DNA of 64,000 nt. Source: Halichoerus grypus (Eukaryota > Chordata > Mammalia > Carnivora > Phocidae). Shown here piece after piece: positions 1 to 10,728 of the stretch. A program made the translations under genes and the position numbers. The stretch spans positions 121,879,131 to 121,943,130 of the forward strand of contig NC_135714.1 of assembly GCF_964656455.1 (NCBI RefSeq). Reading direction: 5' to 3'. The notes beneath the pieces are model-generated. The model was not told the DNA's origin. It saw only the letters and a list, made by a program, of their open reading frames with translations, and did not search any database. The number at the start of each line of letters is the position of its first letter. The stretch's first letter is position 1.

Positions 1-1030
1 ATTTATAGATATATGAGATATATAGATAGATAATACTATGTATCTATAAATAGAGATATGTCAAATTCTCCAAGGCAGTTTAATTTCCTAATAATGTCCC
101 ATTATCGCTGAAAGAATGTGTGGCAATTATCTACATTCCTCAGAATTAGTCCTAGAATAGAAAGAGGCTCCTCTCTCTGAGACAGTGTATTGTTACCAAA
201 CCCTGAAGCATATAGGAGACAGGAAAAGTTCTAGTAGTGAAAGAAAGCTAATCCAGGTTAGACTTAAATAGACCCACATGGTCTCTGCCTTTTGCCAGCA
301 GCACCAGACTAACAATGCAGAAGAATGGCCAGTCTCTGAAATTCTACCATTTGGGGAAGACCAATATGAGAACATTTTCTTCAGAGCGTAGAGGGAGATG
401 GTATATCCAAAATCTAGCCCTTAACTTTCAAGGAATAATGACTGCCCTTGGAACAAGCGGAGAGTGGTACCCCTCCCCAAAGCCAATGAGGGCACACCAG
501 TAGGAGTAACCAATATAAGGAGGTGTGTTTCACAGTGCAGAGGATTCAAGGCCTCATCAGCAACACAGGATACAACAGGATGGCAAGATAAGGAAGCCAG
601 GGTGGACAAATCACAGGAACTCATTCCAGAACACATATGAGGCAAACTTAAAAACAAACTAAGGCATGATGAGGGGGACGGAGATAAAGATGGAGTGGCG
701 GTGATGAACAGCATACTGAACATACTTTGAGAGAGCTAATTTTCAGCAATAAATCAGTGAAAGACTTCTGTCATAAGAATGTTGCTGTAAGAAAATGAAA
801 TTGCATTTTGTTGCATGATGGTGAGTACCACGATATATGAATTATATGAATTTAGTAAGCTATCCCTTTGGACATCTACTTTATTTAAAACGTATAACCA
901 AGGAATCTGTGACCTCCATCACTTCACAGGACAAATGGAAGCCATCATATAAAATTCCTCTAACTTCTTACCACAAAACTTGCACCTTTATACAATTTCA
1001 CATATTTTTTTTACTATTTCCTTCTATTAC
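1..1030. other. Unassigned sequence
   Basis: The first 60 bases are AT-rich with degenerate GATA/TATA repeats. The rest is unique-looking sequence with only short chance reading frames. I recognise no repeat family or exon here. Confidence 0.5.
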
Positions 1031-1390
1031 TGCAATGGATTGAAAACTTCTGTCCCCCCAAAATCCATAGGTTGAAACCCTAATCCTTAAGGTGAATGTA
1101 TTAGGAGGTGGGACCTTTGAGAGGTAACAAGGTCATGAGGGTGGAGCTCTCATAATGAGATTGGTGTACTTATAAGAAGAGGCACCAGAGAGCTTGCTCT
1201 TTCTCTCTTCCTCTCTCTCCCTCTCCCCCCGACCCCTCTCTCTTTCTCTCTCTCCACCACATAAGGAGAAGGCTGCCATCAGTAAACCAGGAAGAGGGTC
1301 CCTACCAAGAACCAAATTGGTGGCACCATGATCTTGCACTTCCCAGCCTCCAGAAATAAATGCTTGTTGTTTAAGCTACCCAGTCTATGG
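1031..1390 (+). repeat. MaLR solo LTR (MST type), 3' end missing
   Basis: This is an old ERVL-MaLR long terminal repeat without internal region. Landmarks in order are GGATTGAAA...CCCCCCAAAA near 1037, GGTTGAAACCCTAA, GGAGGTGGGACCTTTGAGAGGTAA, CTTATAAGAAGAGGCACCAG, a CT-rich block, and AATAAATGCTTGTTGTTTAAG near the end. The usual terminal part after GTCTATGGTAT is absent because a young L1 begins exactly there. MSTA/MSTB subfamily assignment is from memory. Confidence 0.8.
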
Positions 1391-2262
1391 TATTTTTTTT
1401 TTAATTTTTTTATTGTTATGTTAATCCCCATACATTACATCATTAGTTTTAGATATAGTGTTCCATGATTCATTGTTTGTGCATAACACCCAGTGCTCCA
1501 TGCAGAACGTGCCCTCCTCAATACCCATCACCAGGCTAACCCATCCTCCCAACCCCCTCCCCTCTAGAACCCTCAGTTTGTTTTTCAGAGTCCATCGTCT
1601 CTCATGGTTCTTCTCCCCCTCCGATTTCCCCCCCTTCATTCTTCCCCTCCTGCTACATTCTTCTTCTTCTTTTTTTCTTTCTTAACATATATTGCATTAT
1701 TTGTTTCAGAGGTACAGATCTGAGATTCAACAGTCTTGCACAATTCACAGCGCTTACCAGAACACATACCCTCCCCAGTGTCCATCACCCAGTCACCCCA
1801 TCCCTCCCACCCCACCCCCCACTCCAGCAACCCTCAGTTTGTTTCCTGAGATTAAGAATTCCTCATATCAGTGAGGTCATATGATACATGTCTTTCTCTG
1901 TTTGACTTATTTCGCTCAGCATAATACCCTCCAGTTCCATCCACGTCATTGCAAATGGCAAGATCTCATTCCTTTTGATGGCTGCATAATATTCCATTGT
2001 ATATATATATATACCACCTCTTCTTTATCCATTCATCTGTTGATGGACATCTTGGCTCTTTCCACAGTTTGGCTATTGTGGACATTGCTGCTATAAACAT
2101 CGGGGTGCACGTACCCTTTTGGGTCCCTACTTTTGTATCTTTGGGGTAAATACCCAGTAGTGCAATTGCTGGATCATATGGTAGCTCTATTTTCAACTTT
2201 TTGAGGAACCTCCATACTGTTTTCCAGAGTGGCTGCACCAGCTTGCATTCCCACCAACAGAA
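1391..2262 (-). mobile_element. Young 5'-truncated LINE-1
   Basis: The poly(A) tail (as T-run from about 1391), the 3' UTR and the last part of ORF2 lie on the minus strand. The coding part matches the C-terminus of ORF2p ([20 protein letters not shown]). By eye it differs from the corresponding part of the intact L1 at 11997-19176 by about a dozen substitutions plus small indels over some 850 bases, so it is the same young subfamily. It was truncated in ORF2 at about 2262. No target-site duplication is visible, and the right flank does not resume the MST LTR seen on the left. Confidence 0.9.
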
Positions 2263-3130
2263 TCACTTGTCTCTTATCTGCATCTTCCGCCTTCTCCTTT
2301 TCTATTCACTTCTTCCTATCAGCAGGTAAACATGCTGAAGATTCCTTTTTTCTTAACAAACAAGAATCGTCCTCTGTCAAATCCCTGTTCCTCACAAACA
2401 CTGCCTTCATTCCTTCCTCTCACAAATCTCTTTAAATAAATAAATGTCAATTCTCTATATACTTTTCACCCCCTACTCATTCTTCAGTCCATGGTAATCT
2501 GGCTCTTCCCCAAAAGGGCCCTTTGCCGCTTGACCAATCATTCAATTTATTTTATTTCTGTGTTCTTATCTTATTTAGCATTTCGGAAACAATGTTCTTG
2601 GTCATTATCTCCCTCTTGAAATTCACCATCTTCTCCTAGGTTTCTCTCCAACTATTGTTATCAATGCCCTTCAGTGGTTCTTTCTCTCTCTCTATTTCTG
2701 AGACTATTCCTATCCCCGCTTCTCCTAGGTCATCTTTTATTCCCAATCCAAACATAGTTTCTGGGCAATGGTCTGTATTCACCTGGATCTGGCAGTGACT
2801 TTGGTGTTTAGGACTATCAATTTTCCATCGCTAACCCAGATCACAATTCCTGCAATTCTTATAGGCATTCCCATAGAACCTTAACTCTAACATATTCACA
2901 TGAATTTATCATCATCTTCCACAAACTGGCCAGTCATTAATTTAATAGATAAGGTCAAAAAGCCTAGATGTTACCCTTCTCTCATTTTAACCCTCAAAAA
3001 GTGCCCCTTCCATCCACAATCACAAAAATAAGCCAATCATTTTCTCCTCACTTCCAAAAGAAGTCTATTTCTCTTCAGTCAGTTCTACAGCCCTATATCA
3101 TATGTCACTCCCAGATAGCTGCAATTGGAG
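2263..3130 (+). repeat. Possible LINE-2 fragment
   Basis: A pyrimidine-rich stretch resembles decayed LINE-2 coding sequence, for example the AAGCCTAGATGTTACCCTT and CTCTCATTTTAACC region near 2962-2992. Divergence is high and the boundaries are guesses. It has no reading frame worth calling. Confidence 0.4.
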
Positions 3131-3375
3131 TCACGGAGCCTAGTGGTTAAGAGCATAAGTTTTCCAGATTGTGATTAAATTCCCAACTCTGCCATTTACT
3201 TCTTATGCTACTTTAAACAATTTACTTAATCACTCTAAACATTCATTTCTTCATCTTTACAACTGGAATGATTATAAAGCCCAGCCTCATAGGACTATTG
3301 TAAAAATTAAGTGAAATGATACACAAGATCATGTCACAGTACTGACAAATACTTAGGTACTCAGTATGTGTTAGA
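3131..3375 (+). repeat. MIR SINE, nearly full length
   Basis: It shows the tRNA-like head CTAGTGGTTAAGAGCATAAG, then CCAACTCTGCCATTTACTTC, AATTTACTTAATCACTCTAAAC, a TCATCTTTACAACTGGAATGA block and a GGACTATTGTAAAAATTAAG block, in MIR order. It is an ancient mammalian SINE and is not functional. Confidence 0.85.
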
Positions 3376-3450
3376 AAGTGCTTCCAAGCTGCCAGCCTTT
3401 CTCTTTGATTTATATTCTTCACAACTAAATATATATTAATTTCCCTACCT

Positions 3451-3563
3451 TGATTTTATTCTGTCTCTGTGACATGTCAGCTAGAGATCCATGACCCATG
3501 GCAGGGTGGGTTAACTCTGCTGAGGAGCTTTGACCTCAATTGGGATTTAGAATGGATCATTCT
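3451..3563 (+). repeat. Inverted repeat, copy A (family unknown)
   Basis: It starts TGATTTTATTCTGTCTCT and ends GGGATTTAGAATGGATCA(T/C)TCT. The reverse complement of 5322-5433 matches it over about 113 bases with roughly 16 mismatches by my hand alignment and no obvious gaps. Similarity stops abruptly at both ends. I do not recognise the family. Confidence 0.75.
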
Positions 3564-3614
3564 AAATGATCTGACCTGAGTGACCTTCGTAAATAGAAAT
3601 CATTTCTCAAATTA

Positions 3615-4127
3615 AAACCATTTGGTGGTTCCTGTTGCATGTGGCATAAAATGCAAACCTATTAAGATGGTTTACCAGATCATTCATGACCTGGCCTCTG
3701 CCACTCTCTCAGCCTTATCTCTCAAACTTTACTCCTGCCCTCTATGTTATGGTCACAGGTAATTTCCTCTAGTTCCCCCTAAATCTCATGCTCTCATATC
3801 TCCAAACTTTGTAAATGCAATTCCCCTCATTTGGACATCTCTTCCCCCTCCTCTTTGCCTGCTAATTCAATCAGGTTCCAGAACTTAAGGCCATTGCTTT
3901 GACTATGAGAAAATTCACAGTACCTTAGAATACCCAGAGTATGACACTATCATAATTGTTAAATTGTCTGTCTCCCCCTCTAGGTTTGTAGCTTTATGAG
4001 AGAGATGAGCATATGTATCCATATGTATCTTATTTATCTCTGTAAGCCCAGAAACTAGCAGACTTCTTAACCCATGGCAGGTACTTAACAACAATTTTGA
4101 GAGACTATATCAATAAATGAATAAATA
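3615..4127 (+). repeat. LINE-2 3' end
   Basis: The order of motifs is that of the L2 3' end: CATTCATGACCTGGCCTCTGC, a promoter-less UTR with TGTCTGTCTCCCCCTCTAGG, TTATTTATCTCTGTAAGCCC, and a short AATAAATGAATAAAT tail. It is heavily diverged and not coding. Confidence 0.75.
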
Positions 4128-5321
4128 ATTTAGGCTGCTAAGTAGCCTTACACATAGGAAAGGGATGGCCTGTTCATCATCTAGTCTGGTCAGGAGTATG
4201 TGATTGTTTATAAATCTGTCTCATGTGTTTTATTTACATGAATTAATACCTAGAACTCAGTCATCATGGGATAGTGACCAGACTTTGAAAACCCTCAGTC
4301 CATTGAGCTACAACCACCCTAGGCTGAAGCTAAATAAGGAAGCCTGCCTTCACTATGCTTATTTCAAAAACAAATCCCATAGGCTGAGGTTTAAAGCAGG
4401 GATTTTATCCTCATATGCCTACAGCGGCCCCGCAAGCACATAAGTGAGTGATATGGGTGAATGCATACTGTGTAACAGTGGGGACTGAGCTAAAAGGAGA
4501 AGGCAGGCCTTTTCTAAAGGGAACAGACATTGCTTAGCTACACTGTATTATTCCCACGTCTTTTGGCTGCTTTTTTAAACCTGGAAATCCAAAATCTGAT
4601 GTGAGGCTACTCATTTTAAAATATGGCTTGTTAAAATAATGAGAAACAAACAAAACAAATCGATGGGGCCTATTCAGTTGTAGTGAATTATCAATTATGA
4701 TCTTGGCCTTAAACCAATGAGAAAGAAGACAAAAATCTGAGACAGCCAGTAGATAAGTACTAAATTTTCATGTCTATGAATGTCTTTACCTTAGATTACC
4801 CAAGGACAGTTCCAAAATTTCAATGTTATCCTCAAGCACCTCCTAACATATAACCTCTCACTCTCAGCAGAAAATCTTGATTTTAGACATTAGTTAACAT
4901 TAGTAAGCAATCTCCTCATTTTCCCATTCTTAGTCTCAAACTTACCCATCATTGGAACCATCCAACCTCAAAGGAGAGGTGACCTTTCTCCTCTTTAAGG
5001 GAATCCCCCCACAGTTGCCTTTAATATGCCCCTTCCACTAATTATTCTCTTCTCTCAAAGATCTTCAATTTCATCCTTTTGCTCAATTTAGTAACAGTCT
5101 CCTCTTGGGGCAAGGGACCTTCTTTGGCCTACTGCCTACTGCCCCATCCTTTAAATTTCCTTTAAAGCAAAGTTTATTTTGTACTTTTTAATGAGCTTTA
5201 CTATTATATTAGCAATAATTTTACAGAACAAGAAGTCATCATTAAAAATGATGTATTACTTAATGCCATTTGTTTATTTGATAAATACTTATTAGCCTAG
5301 TATATACCAAGCATTGCTCAA
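4128..5321. other. Unassigned sequence between inverted repeat copies
   Basis: This is unique-looking sequence with no recognised repeat, exon or RNA gene. It lies inside the loop of the inverted repeat pair and follows the L2 fragment. Confidence 0.45.
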
Positions 5322-5433
5322 GAGTGATCCATTCTAAATCCCAGTTGAGCTTGAAGTGCCTCAGCACAGTTAACCCACTCTGCCGTGGATCATGGATCTC
5401 TAGTTTGCATGTTATAGAGACAGAATAAAATCA
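5322..5433 (-). repeat. Inverted repeat, copy B (family unknown)
   Basis: This is the reverse-complement partner of 3451-3563. On the plus strand it begins AGTGATCCATTCTAAATCCC and ends GACAGAATAAAATCA. The core GAGATCCATGA...GTGGGTTAACT...TGGGATTTAGAATGGATCA is shared with copy A. The spacing between copies is about 1.76 kb. Confidence 0.75.
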
Positions 5434-6094
5434 AAGAATGAAAATGGGCTCATATTGTTTAGTCCACAGGAAACACTTATCTATCAGCACAGCCAGTGTT
5501 GTTACTACACACTGAGTCTTAATCATATTACAGTAAGTTTGGATTAACTATCTTACTGGGCTTCAGTTTTTTGACTACAGATGGCAAGGCAAAAATTCCA
5601 AATGTAAGGTAGAGATTGTGTTTCTGAAAGTTTCAACACAAGTGTCCAGATATATGACTGACAGGCATGCAGAAAATGTGTGCAATAGTTCTGAGGGGAA
5701 AACTTTTGTTTTAACTGCTGCCCATAGTCATGCTTTTCAAATCATGAGTCAAGACCTTAGAGCAGGTTATAAAATCAATTTAGTGAGCATTTTTAAAAGA
5801 AATTATATAGGAGAATAGAAAATAAGGTGCACAGCACATATAAAAAAGTAGTAATTATGTCACATAAATATGTATATTGGTGTGTGTGTGTGCATGTACA
5901 GTAGATTACAGTATAAAATGTATTTCTTACTGTGGTAAAATTATGATAGATAGAGCGAGAGACAGGAATCACTAGTTCGTGTTTTACAAGCTTCATAAAT
6001 GAATAATCTGTATTCTCTGTATATGCCTTTTAAATTCCCAATCTCAATCTGTTATTTCTGCTTCAGCAAACTCACCAAAGTTGCTCTGAATAAT
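5434..6094. other. Unassigned sequence
   Basis: AT-rich sequence with a short (TG)n run near 5880. No repeat family or exon was recognised. Confidence 0.4.
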
Positions 6095-6880
6095 GTCACT
6101 GGTGACCTTCTATTTATCAGATTGGATGTAACCTCCTTCAGATACATTCATAACTGAATTCTCTGCAGTGCTGAACATTGTTCATATCTCTTTCTTAAAA
6201 CTTGCATTGGCCTTGGCTTGTGTGACATCATTTTCTATATGATCCTTCTGCTATCTCCCCAGTGTTTCCCTCAAGGTTTTGTTTTCAGGTTCTTTTCACT
6301 CAGTCTTCCCCTGAAACGCTGGCATTTCTGCAGACGAAGCATGGGCCTCAGAGATGCCACATACACTAAGACTGAACTTTATCTCTGCCACTTATCACCT
6401 CCAATACTACCTCCCTGGCCCTGTTTACTACCACCTCTTGCCTGGATTATTGCAATAGCCTAATGACTGGTCTCCTCTTCTGTCAATGCTCAAAGAGTAG
6501 CCAGAGCAACCCTTATAAAAGGAAAGTCAGACTGTCTCATTGCTTTGATCAGAACCACTCACTGGCCCCGTGACCTCCTTCAGGTCTTTGCTCAAATAGC
6601 ATCTTCATAGTGAAGAGCTCCAAGCCTCTCTCCTTAAACATATAATTTTACTGCCACTACAAGATGTCGTGTCCCCCTTTCCTGCTTTACTTTTCTCCAA
6701 AACCCTTGTATAAAATACTATATAGTTATTTATTTTGTTTACTGTCTGTCTCCACTTATTAGGATATAAGATCCAGCAGGGCAAGGATTTCTGTCTGTTT
6801 TGTAGAATATTACATCCCCAGAATCCAGAATTGGTGGCCCATATGAGGAGACCAATAATACTTACTGAAAGAATGAGTGA
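6095..6880 (+). repeat. LINE-2 (ORF end and 3' UTR)
   Basis: The L2 landmarks are CTTGCCTGGATTATTGCAATAGCC near 6438 and TGACTGGTCTCC. The 3' UTR follows with TGTCTGTCTCCACTTATTAGG, a AAGATCCAGCAGGGCAAGGA block, TACATCCCCAGAATCC and a terminal TACTTACTGAAAGAATGA. The region upstream of about 6300 (CTGCAGTGCTGAACATTG, CTTGGCTTGTGTGACATCA) fits the L2 reverse transcriptase region. It is an ancient, decayed element. Confidence 0.75.
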
Positions 6881-7509
6881 CTATCATCAATCATGTATTC
6901 TTATGATGATAATAGGCCTCAAAGTACACATAGGCTATGTAACTCCCACACTGTATTATGCAGTTTTATGTGTAACATGATTTTTAAGAGAGTTTTTAGC
7001 TATTAAGCAAAAAATGTGAAATATTTCCAAAAGTTGTCTGAAATTCATAGCCAGGTCTTAATCCTTTGTTAGCAGTGTTCCTTCTGGCTAACCCTATAAG
7101 ATGCAGATACCTATATATGGCTCTGGTTAAACAGATAATACCAATGTCCAAGGGATGCTGATTTGGGGTCTTTCTTTTTTATCTACTTCACCATACACAC
7201 AACCACTTCTATTGGCCTAAAGAATGTGAAATATAGCTCAATTTCCTTCCTTTATTTTCTTTCCAATAACCCATAATTATGGAACAAAAAGAGAAAAATG
7301 TTAAAACTTCTTTTTCCCATGAATTATAACCAGATCACAACCTTAGTTTTTTTTATTCACTATTGCTATTTAAAATATATTTGCTCCTGTAAAAGCACTA
7401 AATGAGCCATTAAGATTTTTCCCTTAATAATAAATGCTTTCTCCCTCCATAGAGAGACAAAAAGAGAAAGCCAATTTAATCTTCTCCACTCCCCTAGTTT
7501 ATCCCCTTT
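6881..7509. other. Unassigned sequence
   Basis: AT-rich single-copy-looking DNA. No recognised repeat, exon or RNA gene. Confidence 0.4.
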
Positions 7510-7658
7510 TAATTTTCACAAACTCACAACTCTCTCACTTAGCTATTACTATTATCCCCATTAAACAGAAGAGAAATTAAGCATGAGACTAGAAAGTTTG
7601 TTCAAGGTCATGTAGGTACCAGGTAGAAGAGGTATTGATCTGACTCTGAGACCTAAGG
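7510..7658 (-). repeat. MIR SINE fragment
   Basis: The plus strand reads ATTATCCCCATTAAACAGAA, then AGAGAAATTAAGC, CAAGGTCATGTAGGTACC and TGATCTGACTCTGAG. This is the reverse complement of the MIR core and head. Confidence 0.7.
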
Positions 7659-7679
7659 CATGGAAGGATATGTGCTTTA

Positions 7680-8150
7680 TGGAACACAGGACGTATCTTG
7701 AGAAATGGATTGATTTTCAGGGGGTAAGAGCAAAAAGAGGAACCAAGCATGATCCACAGGTGTCTGGCTTAGATGACTAGGTGGATGATGGTTCTTCCAA
7801 TGATCTATAGGAAGAAGAGGTTTAGAGCACAAGTTTATCAGATCAATTTTGGATGTAAGTCTGAGATGCCTGTGGGAATATAATTTTGAAGCTCAGAACT
7901 GTGTCCTGGCCTGAAGATATAAATATGGAACTCAAAAGCATTTAGACAGAATCCAAACTTATGGAAACCAATAATTTCACCCAGGAAGAGTTCACTACAC
8001 TTGGCAAATAGAAAATAACAGATTATCTGAGAAAGAGGAGCTTTATCAGAATGAGAAGGTAAATGAAAGATTGTTATAGGCCAAAGAGTGATGGTTGGTG
8101 GGGAAGCAGGAACAGTGAACATAATCTACTCTTCTGAGAAATGGTTATTT
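7680..8150 (-). repeat. LINE-2 ORF fragment
   Basis: The reverse complement follows the recalled L2 coding consensus. On the plus strand the matching segments are GTGTCTGGCTTAGATGACTA, GGTGGATGATGGTTCTTCC, TTTTGGATGTAAGTCTGAGA and GGCCTGAAGATATAAATATGG. It has many indels. The chance reading frame at 7838-8122 is not a gene. Confidence 0.7.
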
Positions 8151-8526
8151 GCAAAGGGGAAGGAAGTGATTGAACACTATCTGGAAGTGACAGGAGCTAT
8201 TAAAATTGTCTTCAGCCGATCATTTCCCTTTTGACATCTTCTAAAATTGACCTTTCCAAAAACATAACTCTGGAAGTCTCATGTCCTAGGGAAGACATTG
8301 CCAGAGATGGCTGGTCATTGTCCAACTCCCCAGGAACCTTCCTGAAACAGCCGTCTTTAGGAAACACTCCATGTTATGGCTCTCCCATACCATCAGGGTC
8401 TTGGGATCCTGTTTATTGAGGCAAGTTAGTCTGTATGGATGGATACTAATGGTGAAAGTGTTACTCTTATCAGGTGACTTCTGTGTGGAAACAAGCCCTC
8501 TTGGGGACCCATATTTTATTCTAAAG

Positions 8527-8630
8527 CAGCATTTCACAACATGTGCTCCACTAAAGCCTAGTACTACTGGATGCATAAGATATGCCAAAGTAGAAAAGGT
8601 TCCATGGTCCACTAATTTTAGGAAATGCTG
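8527..8630. repeat. Small MITE-like element with inverted ends
   Basis: A 104-base segment has inverted ends CAGCATTTC...GAAATGCTG. The 8-bp flanks (TTCTAAAG and GGCTAAAC) are only weakly alike, as expected for an old hAT-type insertion. It looks like a non-autonomous DNA transposon of the Charlie/MER group, but I cannot name the family. Confidence 0.5.
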
Positions 8631-9779
8631 GGCTAAACAAAGTTAAACAAGTTTCTTTACAGCAGGATTTTCAGAGACTAATATTCTAATGTGCATCATA
8701 AACTACAGGAGAGACACATAAAATTTGGCATTTTCCAAAATTACCTGATTATAGGACTTTTTAAAAAAGTTATCACATGGGTCAGAAATTTAGGAAGATG
8801 TCTTCCTATGGGAACAATGCTAATGGCGGTTATTTCAGGCAATGTCACAAATTAATTAGAGATCAAAATCAGTACCACTGTAGTCATACCAGGTATCACC
8901 CTATTGGAGCAGCCACATTTTCTCCACTTTGCCTGCTTTCAGCTCTTTCCTCACATAATGACATTAATTTGGTCACAATCACTTTTAATGGGAATGGACC
9001 TTTGCTTGAGAGTTTGTTTGCTTTCCCTTTTGATCAACAAAATTCTATAGACTGCATAAAAAAAATGGGATTGGGGTTTGTGGTGTTTTTTTATTTCACA
9101 GTGTACACAGTGACTGAGTACAAATGAGATAAGGCTGATGAATAAACTTGTTGATCATTGATATTATTTCCCTGCTTCTATTTGCTTTTTTTTTTTTCTT
9201 TTATAGCTTACAAGCTCAGCTGTTACAAGGAAAATCAATAAACAAGCTTTCAAGGAAACTTATACCCAGGGAGAATAAAGGCCCTTTTGCCTTGAAGTTA
9301 TTCTTTTTCTTTTTTAAGGGAGTAATATCTGCTCCACAGCCATAGTTCACTTTCAAGTCAACAGAAGCCCTGTGTCCTTATGAGGAACTCTCTGCTGAGA
9401 GAACGGAGCCCCCAAGTATTTTCAGAGGGATATCTTTTGCTACTAGGATAACTTCTGTGAATTGAATTGTTCTGAAAATCAGGCAGGCCTGTAAAAAGGG
9501 AACCAAAGTAGCCAAGAAAATAAACCATTGTCCACAAGTTGAGGGGCCAGAAAAGAATGTAGGTAAGGCTACAAAAAGCCTTACTTTTTTACATAACTTT
9601 TAAACATAACTTTATTAATGGAGCTGAGATTCTCACCTCTGTCCTCTCCTGGAACTTATACCTAGGAAATAGAGACTAGATCCTGTAGAGTTCTGTTCTA
9701 GGTCAAAAGATTTTTACCATTGCATGACAGTATTTAAAGGAGTTGACTTTGGACCACATGTGTGAGTTGCAAATCAGAG
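8631..9779. other. Unassigned sequence
   Basis: Mostly unique-looking sequence with T-runs near 9185 and 9301. Several short open frames (for example 8777-9127) have no recognisable domain. I see no splice-bounded exon. Confidence 0.4.
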
Positions 9780-9806
9780 CAGTACCATTCAAAAGAACAT
9801 AGTGAG
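9780..9806 (+). repeat. Old DNA transposon, left piece
   Basis: CAGTACCATTCAAAAGAAC resembles the first bases of a non-autonomous DNA transposon whose consensus I recall as starting CAGTGCTGTCCAATAGAAC. The rest resumes at 23006 (AAATGTTCTATAACTTTG, then TGAATGCTTGAAATGTGG). The two pieces were separated by the full-length L1 at 9807-22989. Confidence 0.6.
9791..9806. repeat. Target-site duplication of outer L1, left copy
   Basis: AAAAGAACATAGTGAG is present here and again at 22990-23005, immediately after the L1 poly(A) tail. The first bases are ambiguous with the tail. Confidence 0.9.
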
Positions 9807-10728
9807 GGGGAAAGATGGCGGTGGAGTAGGGGACCCTATTTCAACTGGTCCCCAGAATTGAGCTGGATATCTACCAGACCACTCTGAGCACCCACAAAAC
9901 CAGCCTGAGATGTAAGAAGATCTGGATCTCTACAAACAGAACATCACAGGTGGTTGGTTTTGAGGTACGAAGCGGGGAGCAGTGATTCCACGGGCAGATA
10001 TCATAGGATAAACAGCAGTGGGAGGGCGCCTGGCCGTGGGGATCCTGCACCGCCGGTGAGCGACAGCCTCCCGCGCTGCGGATGGGGCACAGACTCGCAG
10101 ACCCATAGCGTTGGGAAAGGACTTTAGGGCCCCCCCCCCCGGGGCAGAAACCCCAAGCAGTGGGGTCGGGCAGGCAAACTGCAGCCCCCGGGTCAGAAAC
10201 CCAGAGCAGCGGGGTTGCGGGCTCCTGAACTGGGAGCGGCTGGCGGTTTTAGAAGCACAAAGGGCAGAGACGTGCCCCGACCTGGAGGCAGGACTGGGAG
10301 CGCTGCGGAGGGGCGCACAACCCAGGACGCTGCAGTTTATAGCAGCACGGACAGAAACGGAGACGGTGTGACCTGGAGAGCTCACTGAAGAACAGACTGT
10401 GATCTCTCTGCTCTGAGGCAGAGAGTTGGAAACGGTCTCTTCTGCTCTGACACGCAGAAGAGACGCAGAAAGCCGCAGGGAAAGCCGCCAGAGAACAAAA
10501 GCCACAAAGACTGATTCCTGCTGAGCCCATCCCCCACCACAGGGGGGCAGGGCAACTCCGCCCAAACAGGGTTGCCTGAGTAACAGCGCGGCAGGCCCCT
10601 CCCGCAGAAGACAGGCTGGGAAAACAAGAGGCCAGCAACCCTAAGGTCCCAAGAAAACAGGTACATCTTGCTTGGGTTCTGGTCAATAATTTGGACTCTA
10701 TACATTCCCTCAAACACCCATCAACAGA
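9807..10728 (+). promoter_or_regulatory. 5' UTR and internal promoter of outer L1
   Basis: This is about 920 bases, GC-rich and CpG-containing from 9960 to 10600. The start carries AAGATGGC (9812-9819), the YY1 core that positions L1 transcription in known L1 promoters. A C-run (about 10130-10140) and a diverged tandem pair of about 50 bases (starting near 10136 and 10185, both with GG(G)CAGAAACCC...AGCAG(C/T)GGGGT) are present. Long antisense open frames here are by-products of CpG-rich composition and are not genes. Confidence 0.8.

Noticed and set aside
8231..8646. Open frames of 62-108 aa on both strands
   Set aside because: Sense and antisense frames overlap and include a MITE-like element. 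No protein family is recognisable.
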